From: Armatimonadota bacterium
GTDB taxonomy: Bacteria; Sysuimicrobiota; Sysuimicrobiia; Sysuimicrobiales; Humicultoraceae
NCBI GenBank assembly: GCA_031459715.1
Contig: JAVKIA010000021.1
Location: forward strand, 1-42,834
Direction: 5' to 3'
Length of the DNA stretch: 42,834 bases
Shown piece after piece: positions 25,813 to 34,347 of the stretch. The first letter of the stretch is position 1. The number at the start of each line of letters is the position of its first letter. The notes below the pieces were generated by a model, which saw only the letters and a list, made by a program, of their open reading frames with translations, ran no database searches and was not told the DNA's origin. The translations under genes and the position numbers were made by a program.

Positions 25813-28800
25813 GTGGCTGAGCATCGGGTGGCAGGGAAGACGCACCGCATTCATCGCCGGGAACTGCTGGCTGGCGGCGCCCTCCTGGGGACCGGAGCAC
25901 TGCTGGCCAGCCAGATCAGGCTCGGTGAGGTGTTGGGGTTGATCCGGCGGGCGGAAGCCCGGGAACTGCCCGCCGGCGACTATGACCTGGCAAATCCCGA
26001 AAACATCCTCTATTCAGTCTGCCAGCAGTGCAACACCCAGTGTGGGATCAAGGCCAAGCTGCGCGACGGCACTGTGGTGAAACTGGACGGCAACCCCTTC
26101 AACCCCTGGAATCTGGACCCGCATCTCCCGTACCGGACTTCACCCTTTGCCACAGCGACGGTGGACGGCCGCCTCTGTCCCAAGGGGCAGGCCAGCATCC
26201 AGACGGCCTACGACCCCTATCGCATCGTTAAGGTGTTGAAACGGGCTGGGAAGCGGGGCGAGAACAAGTGGATGACCATCCCTTTCGAGCAGGCCGTCGC
26301 TGAGATCGTCGAAGGCGGCTACCTCTTCCGTCACGTCCCTGGCGAGGAGAACCGGCGGGTGGAGGGGCTCAAGGAGATGTGGGCTCTCCGCGATCCGAAG
26401 CTGGCTGCGGCCATGGCCGGCGATGTGGCGGCGATTCGGGCCCGGAGGACCCCGGCGGAGAAACGGCAGGCCGTCGAGGAGTTCAAGGTCAGGTACAAAG
26501 ATCACCTCAACGTGCTCATCGACCCTGACCACCCCGATCTGGGCCCGAAGAACAATCAGCTCCTCTTCCTCTGGGGGCGCCTGAAGGCAGGTCGCGGCGA
26601 ACTTATCCGCCGCTTCACGGTTGATGCCTTCGGTTCCGTCAACGCCCACGGGCACACCACCGTCTGCCAGGGATCTCTCTACTTCACCGGCAAGGCCATG
26701 AGCGAACAATACCGGGACGGGAAGTGGACCGGTGGCCGTAAGTTCTTCTGGCAGGCGGATCAGGAGTCGGCCGAGTTCATCATCTTCGTCGGGGTGAACC
26801 CCTTTGAGGCGAGCCAGGGCCCCACCAACCGGGCCCAGCGGATCGCCCACCGCGCCAGGGAGGGCCGCCTCAAGTACGTGGTCGTCGACCCCATCTTGAG
26901 CCGGACTGCGGGGACCCTGGCCTGGAAGTGGCTGCCCAACATTCCCGGCACCGAGGCCGCCGTGGCCCTGGCCCTGGTGCGCTGGATCATCGACAACCGC
27001 CGCTACGATGAACGCTACCTGCGAAATGCCAACAGGGCGGCGGCTGCAGCCGACGGCGAGCCCACCTGGACCAACGCCACCTGGCTGGTGAAGGTGGACA
27101 AGGATGGCGTGCCCGGGAAGTTCCTCCGGGCTTCCGAGGCCGGGATTGCCCCTAAGGAGGTCCGGCCCCGCAGTGACGGCAGGGGCACGTACGAGTTCGA
27201 CCCCTTCGTGGTCTCCCTGGGCGGGCGCCTCCTCCCGTTCGACCCCTACGACACAGGTACTCCAGTCGAGGGCGACCTGGAGGTCAGCACCGAGGTCGCC
27301 GGCATTAAGGTCAAGAGCGCTTTCCAGGTTCTCGCCGACCAGGCCCGGGCGCGCACCATGGCGCAGTGGGCGAGACTGTCAGGGTTGCCGCTCAAGGATC
27401 TGGTGGAGGTCGCCCGCGAGTTCACCAGCCACGGCAAGAAGGCGGCCGTGGACATCCACCGGGGCGTCTCCCAGCACACCAACGGTCTGTACAACTGCAC
27501 TGCGTGGTATGCCCTTCCCTTGCTAATGGGGAGCTTCGACTGGAAGGGCGGCATGGTGGCCGGAGCAACCTACGACCACACCGGCGGCAAGCCGGGTCAG
27601 CCGTTCCCGCTGGGACGACTTCATCCCGGGAAGACCACGGCCTTCGGGATCAGCATCATCCGCCACGACGTCAACTACGAGGACACCACGCTCTTCAACG
27701 GATACCCGGCGAAAAGACAGTGGTATCCCCTGGCCAGCGACATCTACCAGGAAGCCATCCCCTCCGCCGGGGACGCGTACCCCTATCCCATCAAGGCCCT
27801 GTTCATCTACATGGGCACGCCGGTCTACTCGCTGCCCGCCGGTCACACCAACATCGCCATCCTGGCCGACCCGGCAAAGATCCCGCTGGTGGTGGCCAGC
27901 GACATCATAATCGGCGAGACCTCCATGTACGCCGACTACATCTTTCCGGACTGCACCTACCTGGAGCGGTGGGAGTTCGCCGGGACGCAGTTCTCCGTGC
28001 CCTGGAAGGTACAGCCCATTCGCCAGCCGGTCATCGCCCCCTTGACCGAGACCGTGCGGGTCTTCGGCCAGGAGATGCCCTGTGACCTGGAGGCAATGCT
28101 CCTTGCCCTGGCGGAGAAGCTGGGCCTGCCCGGCTTCGGCAAGGACGGCTTCGGCCCCGGGCAGGACTTCCGACGGGGCGAGGACCTCTACCTGCGCATG
28201 GTGGCCAACGTGGCCGCCGGGGAGCGGGCGGACGGCTCCGACGCCGTACCCGACGCCGACGACCGGGAGGTGGAGCTTTTCATCAGATCCCGGCGGCATT
28301 TGCCCCCGGTCGTCTTCGACCCCGATCGCTGGGCGGGCGTGGTGGGCCCCCGCTGGTGGCGGAAGGTCGTCTACGTCCTCAACCGGGGCGGTCGGTTCGA
28401 GGATTACGAGCGGGCCTACGACGGTGAGCAGCTCCGCAACAAGTACGGGACGCTGATCAACCTCTACCAGGAGAAAACGGCTACCACCAGGAGCGCCATC
28501 ACCGGGAAGCCCTTCGCCGGAGTGGCCAACTACACTCCGGCCCCCCGCGACCTGCTTGACCGGCCGGTGACGGATGCGGGGTACGACTTCCGACTCCTCA
28601 CCCACCGCGTGGTGTTCCACACCAAGAGCCGCACCATCAGCAACTACTGGCTGCTGAACATCCTTCCGGAGGGTGAGTTCCTGATGAGCAGCCGGGACGC
28701 CAAACGGTTAGGGCTCAAGAGCGGGGACCGTGTGCGGGTGGTCTCTGCGACTAACCCGGAAGGGGTGTGGGACCTGGGGCACGGCCGCAAGAAGCCCATG

Positions 28801-29058
28801 GTCGGAACGGTGAAGGTCATCGAGGGGATCCGCCCCGGCGTGGTGAGCTTCTCCCTGGGTCACGGCCACTGGGCCTACGGCAGCCAGGATGTGGTGATCG
28901 ACGGACGCCGCATCAGGGGGGATCCGCGGCGGGCCAAGGGGCTGCACGGCAACGCCGCCATGCGCACGGATCCCTCCCTGCCCAACACCTGCCTGGCGGA
29001 TCCCGTGGGGGCCAGTGCGGTATTCTTTGACACCCAGGTGCGGTTGATCAAGATCTGA
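25813..29058 (+). CDS. molybdopterin oxidoreductase catalytic subunit, TtrA-like
   Basis: A 1081-residue Tat-exported enzyme of the DMSO reductase superfamily. The signal is RIHRRELLAGGALLG. The N-terminal [4Fe-4S] motif is Cys70-x2-Cys73-x3-Cys77 and Cys122 (CQQCNTQCG, GRLCPKG). Molybdopterin-binding domains follow, with NPFEASQGPTNRAQRI and the C-terminal cap near the end. Cys285 in HTTVCQGSLYF is the likely molybdenum ligand. Stretches such as GSLYFTGKAMSEQ and ADGEPTWTNATWLV recall tetrathionate reductase TtrA; arsenate or selenate reductase relatives are alternatives. The GTG at 25813 is preceded by AGGAGG. No NrfD-type anchor gene follows, which is unusual for this family. Confidence 0.88.
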   Translation: MAEHRVAGKTHRIHRRELLAGGALLGTGALLASQIRLGEVLGLIRRAEARELPAGDYDLANPENILYSVCQQCNTQCGIKAKLRDGTVVKLDGNPFNPWNLDPHLPYRTSPFATATVDGRLCPKGQASIQTAYDPYRIVKVLKRAGKRGENKWMTIPFEQAVAEIVEGGYLFRHVPGEENRRVEGLKEMWALRDPKLAAAMAGDVAAIRARRTPAEKRQAVEEFKVRYKDHLNVLIDPDHPDLGPKNNQLLFLWGRLKAGRGELIRRFTVDAFGSVNAHGHTTVCQGSLYFTGKAMSEQYRDGKWTGGRKFFWQADQESAEFIIFVGVNPFEASQGPTNRAQRIAHRAREGRLKYVVVDPILSRTAGTLAWKWLPNIPGTEAAVALALVRWIIDNRRYDERYLRNANRAAAAADGEPTWTNATWLVKVDKDGVPGKFLRASEAGIAPKEVRPRSDGRGTYEFDPFVVSLGGRLLPFDPYDTGTPVEGDLEVSTEVAGIKVKSAFQVLADQARARTMAQWARLSGLPLKDLVEVAREFTSHGKKAAVDIHRGVSQHTNGLYNCTAWYALPLLMGSFDWKGGMVAGATYDHTGGKPGQPFPLGRLHPGKTTAFGISIIRHDVNYEDTTLFNGYPAKRQWYPLASDIYQEAIPSAGDAYPYPIKALFIYMGTPVYSLPAGHTNIAILADPAKIPLVVASDIIIGETSMYADYIFPDCTYLERWEFAGTQFSVPWKVQPIRQPVIAPLTETVRVFGQEMPCDLEAMLLALAEKLGLPGFGKDGFGPGQDFRRGEDLYLRMVANVAAGERADGSDAVPDADDREVELFIRSRRHLPPVVFDPDRWAGVVGPRWWRKVVYVLNRGGRFEDYERAYDGEQLRNKYGTLINLYQEKTATTRSAITGKPFAGVANYTPAPRDLLDRPVTDAGYDFRLLTHRVVFHTKSRTISNYWLLNILPEGEFLMSSRDAKRLGLKSGDRVRVVSATNPEGVWDLGHGRKKPMVGTVKVIEGIRPGVVSFSLGHGHWAYGSQDVVIDGRRIRGDPRRAKGLHGNAAMRTDPSLPNTCLADPVGASAVFFDTQVRLIKI

Positions 29059-29097
29059 AGAGCCTGCGGATCGAAGGCTCGAGCACCCGGGGCCGGC

Positions 29098-29163
29098 CTT
29101 AACAAAACCTTACCCCCTGCTTAATGTGCCGTTTACATCTCTACCACACCTGGAAACTTACTC
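29098..29163 (+). promoter_or_regulatory. 11-bp tandem-repeat promoter (four repeats) of the methyltransferase operon
   Basis: Repeats start at 29098 (CTTAAC), 29109 (CTTACC), 29120 (CTTAAT) and 29131 (GTTTAC). The last gives a -35-like TTTACA. Twenty bases on is TTACTC at 29158-29163. First repeat to -10 distance is 60 bases, as in three other promoters here. Confidence 0.75.
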
Positions 29164-29217
29164 TGGTCCGCGGAGGCGATTGGGAGTTCACCTTCGCGAG
29201 GAGGGAGGTGCCGCCCC

Positions 29218-29772
29218 GTGAGTTACGCGTTTCTTATTCCGCTGCTGCTCGGGTTCGCCCTGGGAGGCGCCAGCGCCTTTACCGCGGCGTACTCTCACTG
29301 GTGGGGTGACCGGGGCGGGCAGGCGGCAACCATGATCTTGAGGAACGCGCTGGGGATCCCGCTGTGGGTTGTTGGGTACATCCTGGCCTGGCGGGACCCG
29401 GCGCCGTTCCTGTTCGTCCCTGTGGGAGCAGCCCGGACCCTGGCATGGCTGCTTGTCGCCGCTGGCACGGTGCCCGTGATCTGGGGCCACCTGCAGCTGG
29501 GCCTGCGCACCCACATGCCGTCGGTGCGCGATTCGCTGGTGCGCACCGGGCTGTACGCCCGCATGCGTCACCCCATCTACGCCGGCGTCGTCCTGGTCTT
29601 CGGCGGACTGGCGGTGCTGCGTCCGACGGCACCGGTGCTCGTGGCGTCTTGTGTCGGGATCGGCTGGGCCCTCGTCCAGGCCCGCCTGGAAGAACTGGAC
29701 CTGGTAAAACGGCTGCCGGCGTACCGCGAGTACATGCGGCAGGTGCCCCGCTTCTTCCCTCGCTTCAGATGA
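29218..29772 (+). CDS. isoprenylcysteine carboxyl methyltransferase-like membrane protein
   Basis: A 184-residue membrane protein with about five helices. The C-terminal ICMT/PEMT signature is LVRTGLYARMRHPIYAGVVL, and EELDLVKRLPAYREYM follows. Bacterial members bind S-adenosylmethionine and methylate lipids or unknown substrates; the true substrate is rarely known. GTG start with GGAGGGAGG upstream. It is the first gene after the tandem-repeat promoter at 29098 and overlaps the DOMON gene by four bases. A deleted relative lies at 41795-42182, directly upstream of another such promoter. Confidence 0.85.
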   Translation: MSYAFLIPLLLGFALGGASAFTAAYSHWWGDRGGQAATMILRNALGIPLWVVGYILAWRDPAPFLFVPVGAARTLAWLLVAAGTVPVIWGHLQLGLRTHMPSVRDSLVRTGLYARMRHPIYAGVVLVFGGLAVLRPTAPVLVASCVGIGWALVQARLEELDLVKRLPAYREYMRQVPRFFPRFR

Positions 29773-30521
29773 AGCGTTCTGTCTGCGCGGTGGGAAGCCT
29801 CTGCCGCACGCTCCGGACCTTCGCAGCCGTGATACAGGTACTGCTGGCGTGGCAGCGGGTGGAGGCAGCAGTCCTGCCGACCGTCGACGGCCGCATCGCG
29901 GAAGGAGAATATGCCAGCCATTACCTGGCCCCGGGTATCGGCATGGAGGTGCACTGGACCGTCGAGGGCGACTTCATCTCCTTCGGCCTCCGGGCTCCTG
30001 CTCGGGGCTGGGTGGCCATCGGGTGGGATCCCACCGGGCCGATCATGGAAGGGGAGGACATCATCCTCGGATACATCCGCGGCAAAGAGTTGTTCCTGCA
30101 AGACTACTACGCCAGCAGTTCGGTGACACACGCCAACGACGTGAGCCTGGGCGGTCGGGATGACGTGCTGGAGTCTTCGGGGTCGGAAGACGAGCGGTAC
30201 ACGACCATCGAGTTCCGCCGTCGCCTGGACACCGGAGATCGGTTCGACAGGCCCATCACGCCCGGACCCCACACCGTACAGCTCGCCTACGCGCCCGGCG
30301 ATGACTTCGTCACCTACCATGGGGAGAAACGGACCGTCGTCACCATCGACTTCTTCGCCGGCGGCGCGCAGGAGGCCGGACTCTTCGCCCGGCCGCGGTC
30401 ACTGGGCGGCGGCCGCGGTCCCCTGGTGCCCTGGCTGCGGACCCTGGCCGCCGGCGCCATCGCCATCATCAGCGTCACCGTGGCCTACCTCCTCTGGCCG
30501 CGGCCGATGCGCGGAGGCTGA
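29769..30521 (+). CDS. exported DOMON-domain protein, heme- or sugar-binding fold
   Basis: A 250-residue protein with a signal peptide (about 1-34). A DOMON-like beta sandwich (about 38-195) contains VHWTVEGDFISFGLRAPARG, GWVAIGWDPTGP and IILGYIRGKELFLQDYYAS. A C-terminal transmembrane helix (about 222-242) follows. DOMON domains in redox systems bind heme b through Met/His and usually pair with cytochrome b561-like membrane proteins. The next gene encodes a small multi-helix membrane protein, which fits that pattern. ATGA overlap with the methyltransferase. Confidence 0.8.
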   Translation: MKRSVCAVGSLCRTLRTFAAVIQVLLAWQRVEAAVLPTVDGRIAEGEYASHYLAPGIGMEVHWTVEGDFISFGLRAPARGWVAIGWDPTGPIMEGEDIILGYIRGKELFLQDYYASSSVTHANDVSLGGRDDVLESSGSEDERYTTIEFRRRLDTGDRFDRPITPGPHTVQLAYAPGDDFVTYHGEKRTVVTIDFFAGGAQEAGLFARPRSLGGGRGPLVPWLRTLAAGAIAIISVTVAYLLWPRPMRGG

Positions 30522-30526
30522 GCGCC

Positions 30527-31183
30527 ATGCAGCCGATGCCGGGTGAGACCGGTCGGGTCGCCTGGCACGTGATCACCGCGGAACTGCATACCGGGATGCT
30601 CACGCTGGCTTTCGCCAGCCTCGCCATCCGTATGGCGGGTGTGTGGGTGCGGGCGGAGAACGGGCTATGGCGGGGGCTGGTCCGGCTGGCCGAGCCCACG
30701 GCGTTCCTGGCCGCTGCCGCCGGCTTGCTGGCCCTGATAGCCAGCATCGTCACCGGGATGCTCTACACCTGGCCGGCGGAGGTCTTGCTGACGTCTTCGA
30801 TTGTGCTCAACAAGATGGCGCTGACGGTCTTCTCCGCGACATTCTGGATTCTCGCCGTGCTGGTCCGTGCCGTGTACGGACCGCGGCTGTGGGGCCGGGC
30901 CCGGCTGCGGGGGCTCTACTTCGCGCTGGGCGCCGGCGGCTTCCTCAGCCTGATGCTGGTTGAGTCGACCGGCGGGCACCTGGCGGGGAAGCGCAGCATG
31001 CTGGATGGGATCCTGCATGGCCTCGGCATCAACACGCACATCCTCTTTGCTCTCTCCCCTCCTGCCGCCTATCTCATCGTAGTTCTTGCCCTGCTCCTTG
31101 TCGTCGCGGCGGGAGTGCGGCGGGCCCTCTGGCGCCGCGGTCTGGTGCGGCGCGTTGAGCCGCTGGAGGAGACCACAGCGTGA
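30527..31183 (+). CDS. multi-helix membrane protein, possible b561-like partner of the DOMON protein
   Basis: A 218-residue protein with about five hydrophobic helices. Histidines occur in helix contexts: AELHTGML near residue 21, and GGHLAGKRSM, ILHGLGINTHIL around 145-170. These could ligate heme, but I do not recognise a named family. It lies 5 bases after the DOMON gene, and DOMON plus a heme-b membrane protein is a known redox pairing. The assignment as heme protein is inference from context. Confidence 0.55.
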   Translation: MQPMPGETGRVAWHVITAELHTGMLTLAFASLAIRMAGVWVRAENGLWRGLVRLAEPTAFLAAAAGLLALIASIVTGMLYTWPAEVLLTSSIVLNKMALTVFSATFWILAVLVRAVYGPRLWGRARLRGLYFALGAGGFLSLMLVESTGGHLAGKRSMLDGILHGLGINTHILFALSPPAAYLIVVLALLLVVAAGVRRALWRRGLVRRVEPLEETTA

Positions 31184-31228
31184 GGATGCCCTGCGTGGGG
31201 TGATTCTGGTGCCACTGGGGGAGAGGTG

Positions 31229-31545
31229 ATGGTGAACACGGCTGTTGGGCTGGCGGAGGAGCACATCGCCGACGCCGCCCGGGCGCTGCTGGATCGCGGA
31301 CAGTTCAGGCTCCAGCACCGGCCCGGGCTCGCCTGCCGCGTCCGCCTGGCATCCTTCACCGGCCGCGTGGACCCGGCGCACCGGCCGGACGGGCTGACCA
31401 TCACCCTGGGGCACATGCTCCACTTCATCCAGGAGCGCCTGGCCGCATACCGCTCCGTGCTGCACAGCGCTCATTTCGGCGCCCACTGCTCGACCTCCTC
31501 AAACTGATGGAGAAGCTGGAGGTCGAGCTGGCCTTCGGTGGGTAG
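31229..31545 (+). pseudogene. small unknown protein with an apparent one-base frameshift near its end
   Basis: From the ATG at 31229 the frame ends at 31507 after 92 residues. If one C were restored in the GCCCAC run near 31480, the frame would continue as GAPLLDLLKLMEKLEVELAF. It would then stop at 31543-31545, overlapping the GTG of the next gene, just as intact neighbours overlap. The coding look of that tail argues for a recent frameshift or a base-calling error. The body (ALLDRGQFRLQHRPGLACRV and GHMLHFIQERLAAYRSVL) has no family I recognise. Confidence 0.6.
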
Positions 31546-32476
31546 CGGGCCGGGCCGCGGCGTGGCTATCGTCGTGGCCGGAGTCGTCCTGCTGCTTGTG
31601 GCGGTGCGTATGGCTCCCGCCTTCTTCAACGAGCGGCCGGCGGGCGAGATCGGGCACGCCCACGGTCTTGCCGTCGACCCGACGGTTCGAGACGTACTCT
31701 GGATTGGCGGACACAGCGGTCTGGTCAAGGTGACGGCGGGCAGAGTCTGGCGGCAGATCGGTCGTCAGCGATACGACATGATGGGGTTCGTGATGTCACC
31801 CGCCGGCGGGGGCACCATGTTCACCAGCGGCCATCCCGGTCCACACGACCGCAGGCCTGACCCTCTGGGTGTGGAGGTCAGCAGGGACCGCGGGCGGACC
31901 TGGCGCTCCCTGGCGCTGGCGGGCCAGGCCGACTTCCACGCCCTGGCCGTCAGCACCGCCAACCCACAGGTCCTCTACGCGTGGAACGTCTTTGGGCGCG
32001 AGGGCCTCTACCGCAGCCGTGACGGGGGTCGGAGCTGGACGTCGCTAGGGGCCCAAGGACTGGGGCAGGTCTTCGCCCTTGCCGCCCACCCGCAGCGCCC
32101 CGAGGTCGTGCTCGCAGGTACCGCCGGCGGCCTGCTGGTCAGTGAGAACGCGGGAGAGATCTGGACAACGCGGGCGGGCCTGGGGAAGGTCACCATTACC
32201 GCAGTGGCCACCCATCCCCGGGACCCTCGCGTCATCTACGCCTACGGCGTGCCGCCCGGGCCGGGGCTCGTCCGTAGCTTTGATGGAGGCGTGACCTGGA
32301 CCAGCCAGGGGTTCTTTCTTGGCTCGGCAGACGCCGTGGAAGCCATGGCGGTTGACCCGGAGGATGCCGACGTCCTCTACCTGGCCACCTTCAACGGTGA
32401 CCTTTACCGTTCGCCAGACGGTGGCCGGAGCCGGGAACAGTGGCTGGTCCGCGGCAAGATTCTCTATGAGCGTTGA
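31538..32476 (+). CDS. F510_1955-type BNR-repeat protein
   Basis: A 312-residue protein with an N-terminal membrane anchor (about 7-27). A sialidase-like beta-propeller follows with Asp-box motifs (SRDRGRTWRS, SRDGGRSWTS, SFDGGVTWTS, SPDGGRS). The opening HAHGLAVDP and MFTSGHPGP stretches match a family annotated as F510_1955 glycosylhydrolase, although no hydrolase activity is established for it. It is probably a surface or periplasmic binding/photosynthesis-factor-like (Ycf48-type) propeller. GTG start coupled to the preceding gene in its restored frame. Last gene of the 29.1-kb operon. Confidence 0.8.
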   Translation: MGSGPGRGVAIVVAGVVLLLVAVRMAPAFFNERPAGEIGHAHGLAVDPTVRDVLWIGGHSGLVKVTAGRVWRQIGRQRYDMMGFVMSPAGGGTMFTSGHPGPHDRRPDPLGVEVSRDRGRTWRSLALAGQADFHALAVSTANPQVLYAWNVFGREGLYRSRDGGRSWTSLGAQGLGQVFALAAHPQRPEVVLAGTAGGLLVSENAGEIWTTRAGLGKVTITAVATHPRDPRVIYAYGVPPGPGLVRSFDGGVTWTSQGFFLGSADAVEAMAVDPEDADVLYLATFNGDLYRSPDGGRSREQWLVRGKILYER

Positions 32477-32490
32477 GCATCCCGGCTGCC

Positions 32491-32555
32491 CTTAAAACAA
32501 CCTTAAAGGCCTCTTAGACTGGCGTTAACCATTACTGCGGGCCGGTCCCTACGCT
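32491..32555 (+). promoter_or_regulatory. 11-bp tandem-repeat promoter (four repeats) before a decayed kinase
   Basis: Repeats begin at 32491 (CTTAAA), 32502 (CTTAAA), 32513 (CTTAGA) and 32524 (GTTAAC). TTAACC at 32525 is followed after 19 bases by TACGCT (32550-32555), one base tighter than the other copies. It would transcribe the kinase/regulator relics. Confidence 0.7.
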
Positions 32556-32618
32556 TGTCTTGGAGTCACCCGGCGCGGACTCCACGCCGGCATCACCCGC
32601 CTGCTGCGTATTGGTGAT

Positions 32619-33557
32619 GTGGCCATAGCTGCCGGCGCGGGCCGGCCAGCCCTGCTGCAGGGGCTGGTCGATCAGCTGGCCCTATTCTGCTGGGTTAGTG
32701 GTCGCCCAAAGCGGACGGATCATCTGGAGCCGCGCGCCGGTAGCGGTGCAGGACGTGCTCGTCAAGGGCCTGCAGTCGTCTCCCATCCCCGCGCCACCCC
32801 AACTCTCCGGTCTGCGGTGGGTGGGGGATGTCCCCCTGGTGATGTACGTGGGGCGATTGGAGACGGCAGCCCCAGGGGCCGACGCGGCCATCGCCGCGGC
32901 CATCGATCTGCGGGGGAGCCAGCTTGCGGGTGCGGTGGGCACGCTGGCGCCGGTGACCACCTGGCACGTCGGGGTCGTCAACAGGGCCGGGTGGGTATGG
33001 TCGGCCCGCCTCAGTTGCTGTTCACCAGACGCGAGCACCCGGAATTCTTGGCCTCCCTCATCCGCACAGGGCGCCCCCGCGTTGCCTGGACCGTGGAGGG
33101 CGAGATTGCCGCCATCCCCCACGTCATGGCGTTCGCGCCGCTCCCTGGGGCGTCGCCTATGGCCAGGCGGAGCCGGTGGTGATGGAACCCATCGTGCGGT
33201 TGCCGGCTGCTGCTGACGGTGTGGAGCCTGGCCGTGGTCGTGGCTCTCCTGTACGCCTGGCGCGACACGCGCGCCGTGATCGCCCCCCTCAAGGACCTAA
33301 CCGTGGCCGCGGCCCGAATTGCCGACGGCGACCTGGGGGCACCGATCACCACCGTTCGTAGCGACGAGGTGGGCGCGCTCGCGCGGTCGTTGTGACCAAC
33401 CCACCCCCAGGCCGAGGTGCAGATCATCCGGATCGTCCAGGAATCCCTAACGAACGTGCGGAAACACGCCCAGGCCCGCAGGGTCCGGGTCTCGGTGGCG
33501 CAGGAAGGCGGCGCGCTCCTTATTCAGATCGCCGAGGAAGGGAGGACGGGGAAGTGA
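32619..33557 (+). pseudogene. decayed sensor histidine kinase, relative of the 11977-14178 kinase
   Basis: Kinase pieces follow one another in different frames. There is a sensor part (GRIIWSRAPVAVQD, near 32710), a segment like the intact kinase (RREHPEFLASLIRTGR and HVMAFAPL, about 33025-33140) and PWGVAYGQAEPVV (from about 33146). A transmembrane/HAMP part follows (WSLAVVVALLYAWRD, RIADGDLG, SDEVGALARSL, to about 33395). Then the frame reads straight into an HATPase fragment (IVQESLTNVRKHAQARRVRV), missing the GAF and phospho-histidine domains. The end reads IQIAEEGRTGK with the ATP-binding G boxes absent. There are at least three frame changes and two internal deletions. It cannot make an active kinase. 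Confidence 0.8.
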
Positions 33558-33874
33558 CCAGGCGCATCCGGCTGTTGCTGGTTGATGACCATGCGCTGTT
33601 CCGCAAGGGGATAGCTCGGCTTCTGGCGTCGCGGGCCGACATGGAGGTAGTTGGCGAAGCGGCCGACGGGGAGGAGGCCATGGCGCAGGCGCTGGCGACG
33701 AAGCCTGACGTGGTGGTGATGGACATCTACATCAGCACAGACACAGTACGGAACCATATCCGGAGCGTCCTGGAGAAGCTCAACCTGCGGAACCGGCTGG
33801 AGGCAGCCGCCTACGCCGCCAGGATCGGGCTCATTGACGCCGGGCATCCCGGGGAGAACCGCGGCGTGCGTTGA
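33554..33874 (+). pseudogene. NarL-type response regulator with its middle deleted
   Basis: The frame stays open for 106 residues. It begins as a receiver domain (IRLLLVDDHALFRKGIARLL) up to the phospho-acceptor region VVVMDIY (Asp57). It then jumps directly to the end of a LuxR helix-turn-helix (STDTVRNHIRSVLEKLNLRN). About 100 residues, including most of the receiver and the first part of the DNA-binding domain, are missing without breaking the frame. GTG start overlaps the kinase relic's stop. A stable protein is doubtful. Confidence 0.85.
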
Positions 33875-34347
33875 TCCGGTCAGGCGAGGTGCGACCAGTG
33901 CATGCATCGCTTATGCCACGGCCTCTTCTTGCCCGATTCCTGTGGGGGCGGAGCCGCTCCAGGCGGGGCGGCTCCGGTCCCACCGTCCGGCCGGCCCGTC
34001 CGGATCGTCGGCCGGGTGCGACTCATTGACTTCGTCACGGCGGTCACCGGGGCGGTGGTGTGAGCGGTGTTGGGTGGTGTACGTGGTGTTGACCCCGAGC
34101 GGTCAGTGATGCTACATTACCTCCCGGACATGCAGACTGCAGGGTATCACTCACTGCGTTTTCTCCCTCGCGCCCGGAATTGCATCTGTTCAGGGCGGAG
34201 ACGCCGGTCCGGCTAACTGCGCGGCTGGCCCTCCGCCTTTCCTGGTCTAAAGCCTAAACTGAGCAATTCTTAAGCCGGAATCCTTGCAGTGTGATCGGTG
34301 GCACCGGCACTGCCGCCCACTGCAGGGGGATCAGGGAGGAAGCGACC
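33875..34347. other. intergenic region upstream of the ABC transporter
   Basis: About 470 bases without a supported gene. It contains CCCGATTCCTG at 33932-33942 (identical to 8534-8544), the hairpin at 33949-33976 and a single CTTAAG at 34269 without the 11-bp partners in register. The transporter promoter must be here, but I see no convincing hexamers. Confidence 0.45.
33949..33976 (+). repeat. 9-bp inverted repeat (hairpin)
   Basis: CGGAGCCGC and GCGGCTCCG flank a 10-base loop. It lies 75 bases behind the truncated regulator. There is no T-run, so it may be a weak transcript end or relic. Confidence 0.4.

Noticed and set aside
34247-34274. Possible eighth repeat array before the ABC transporter (CTAAAG at 34247, CTTAAG at 34269)
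   Set aside because: The two sites are 22 bases apart but the one in between (ACTGAG) does not fit and no hexamer lies at the phased -10 position.
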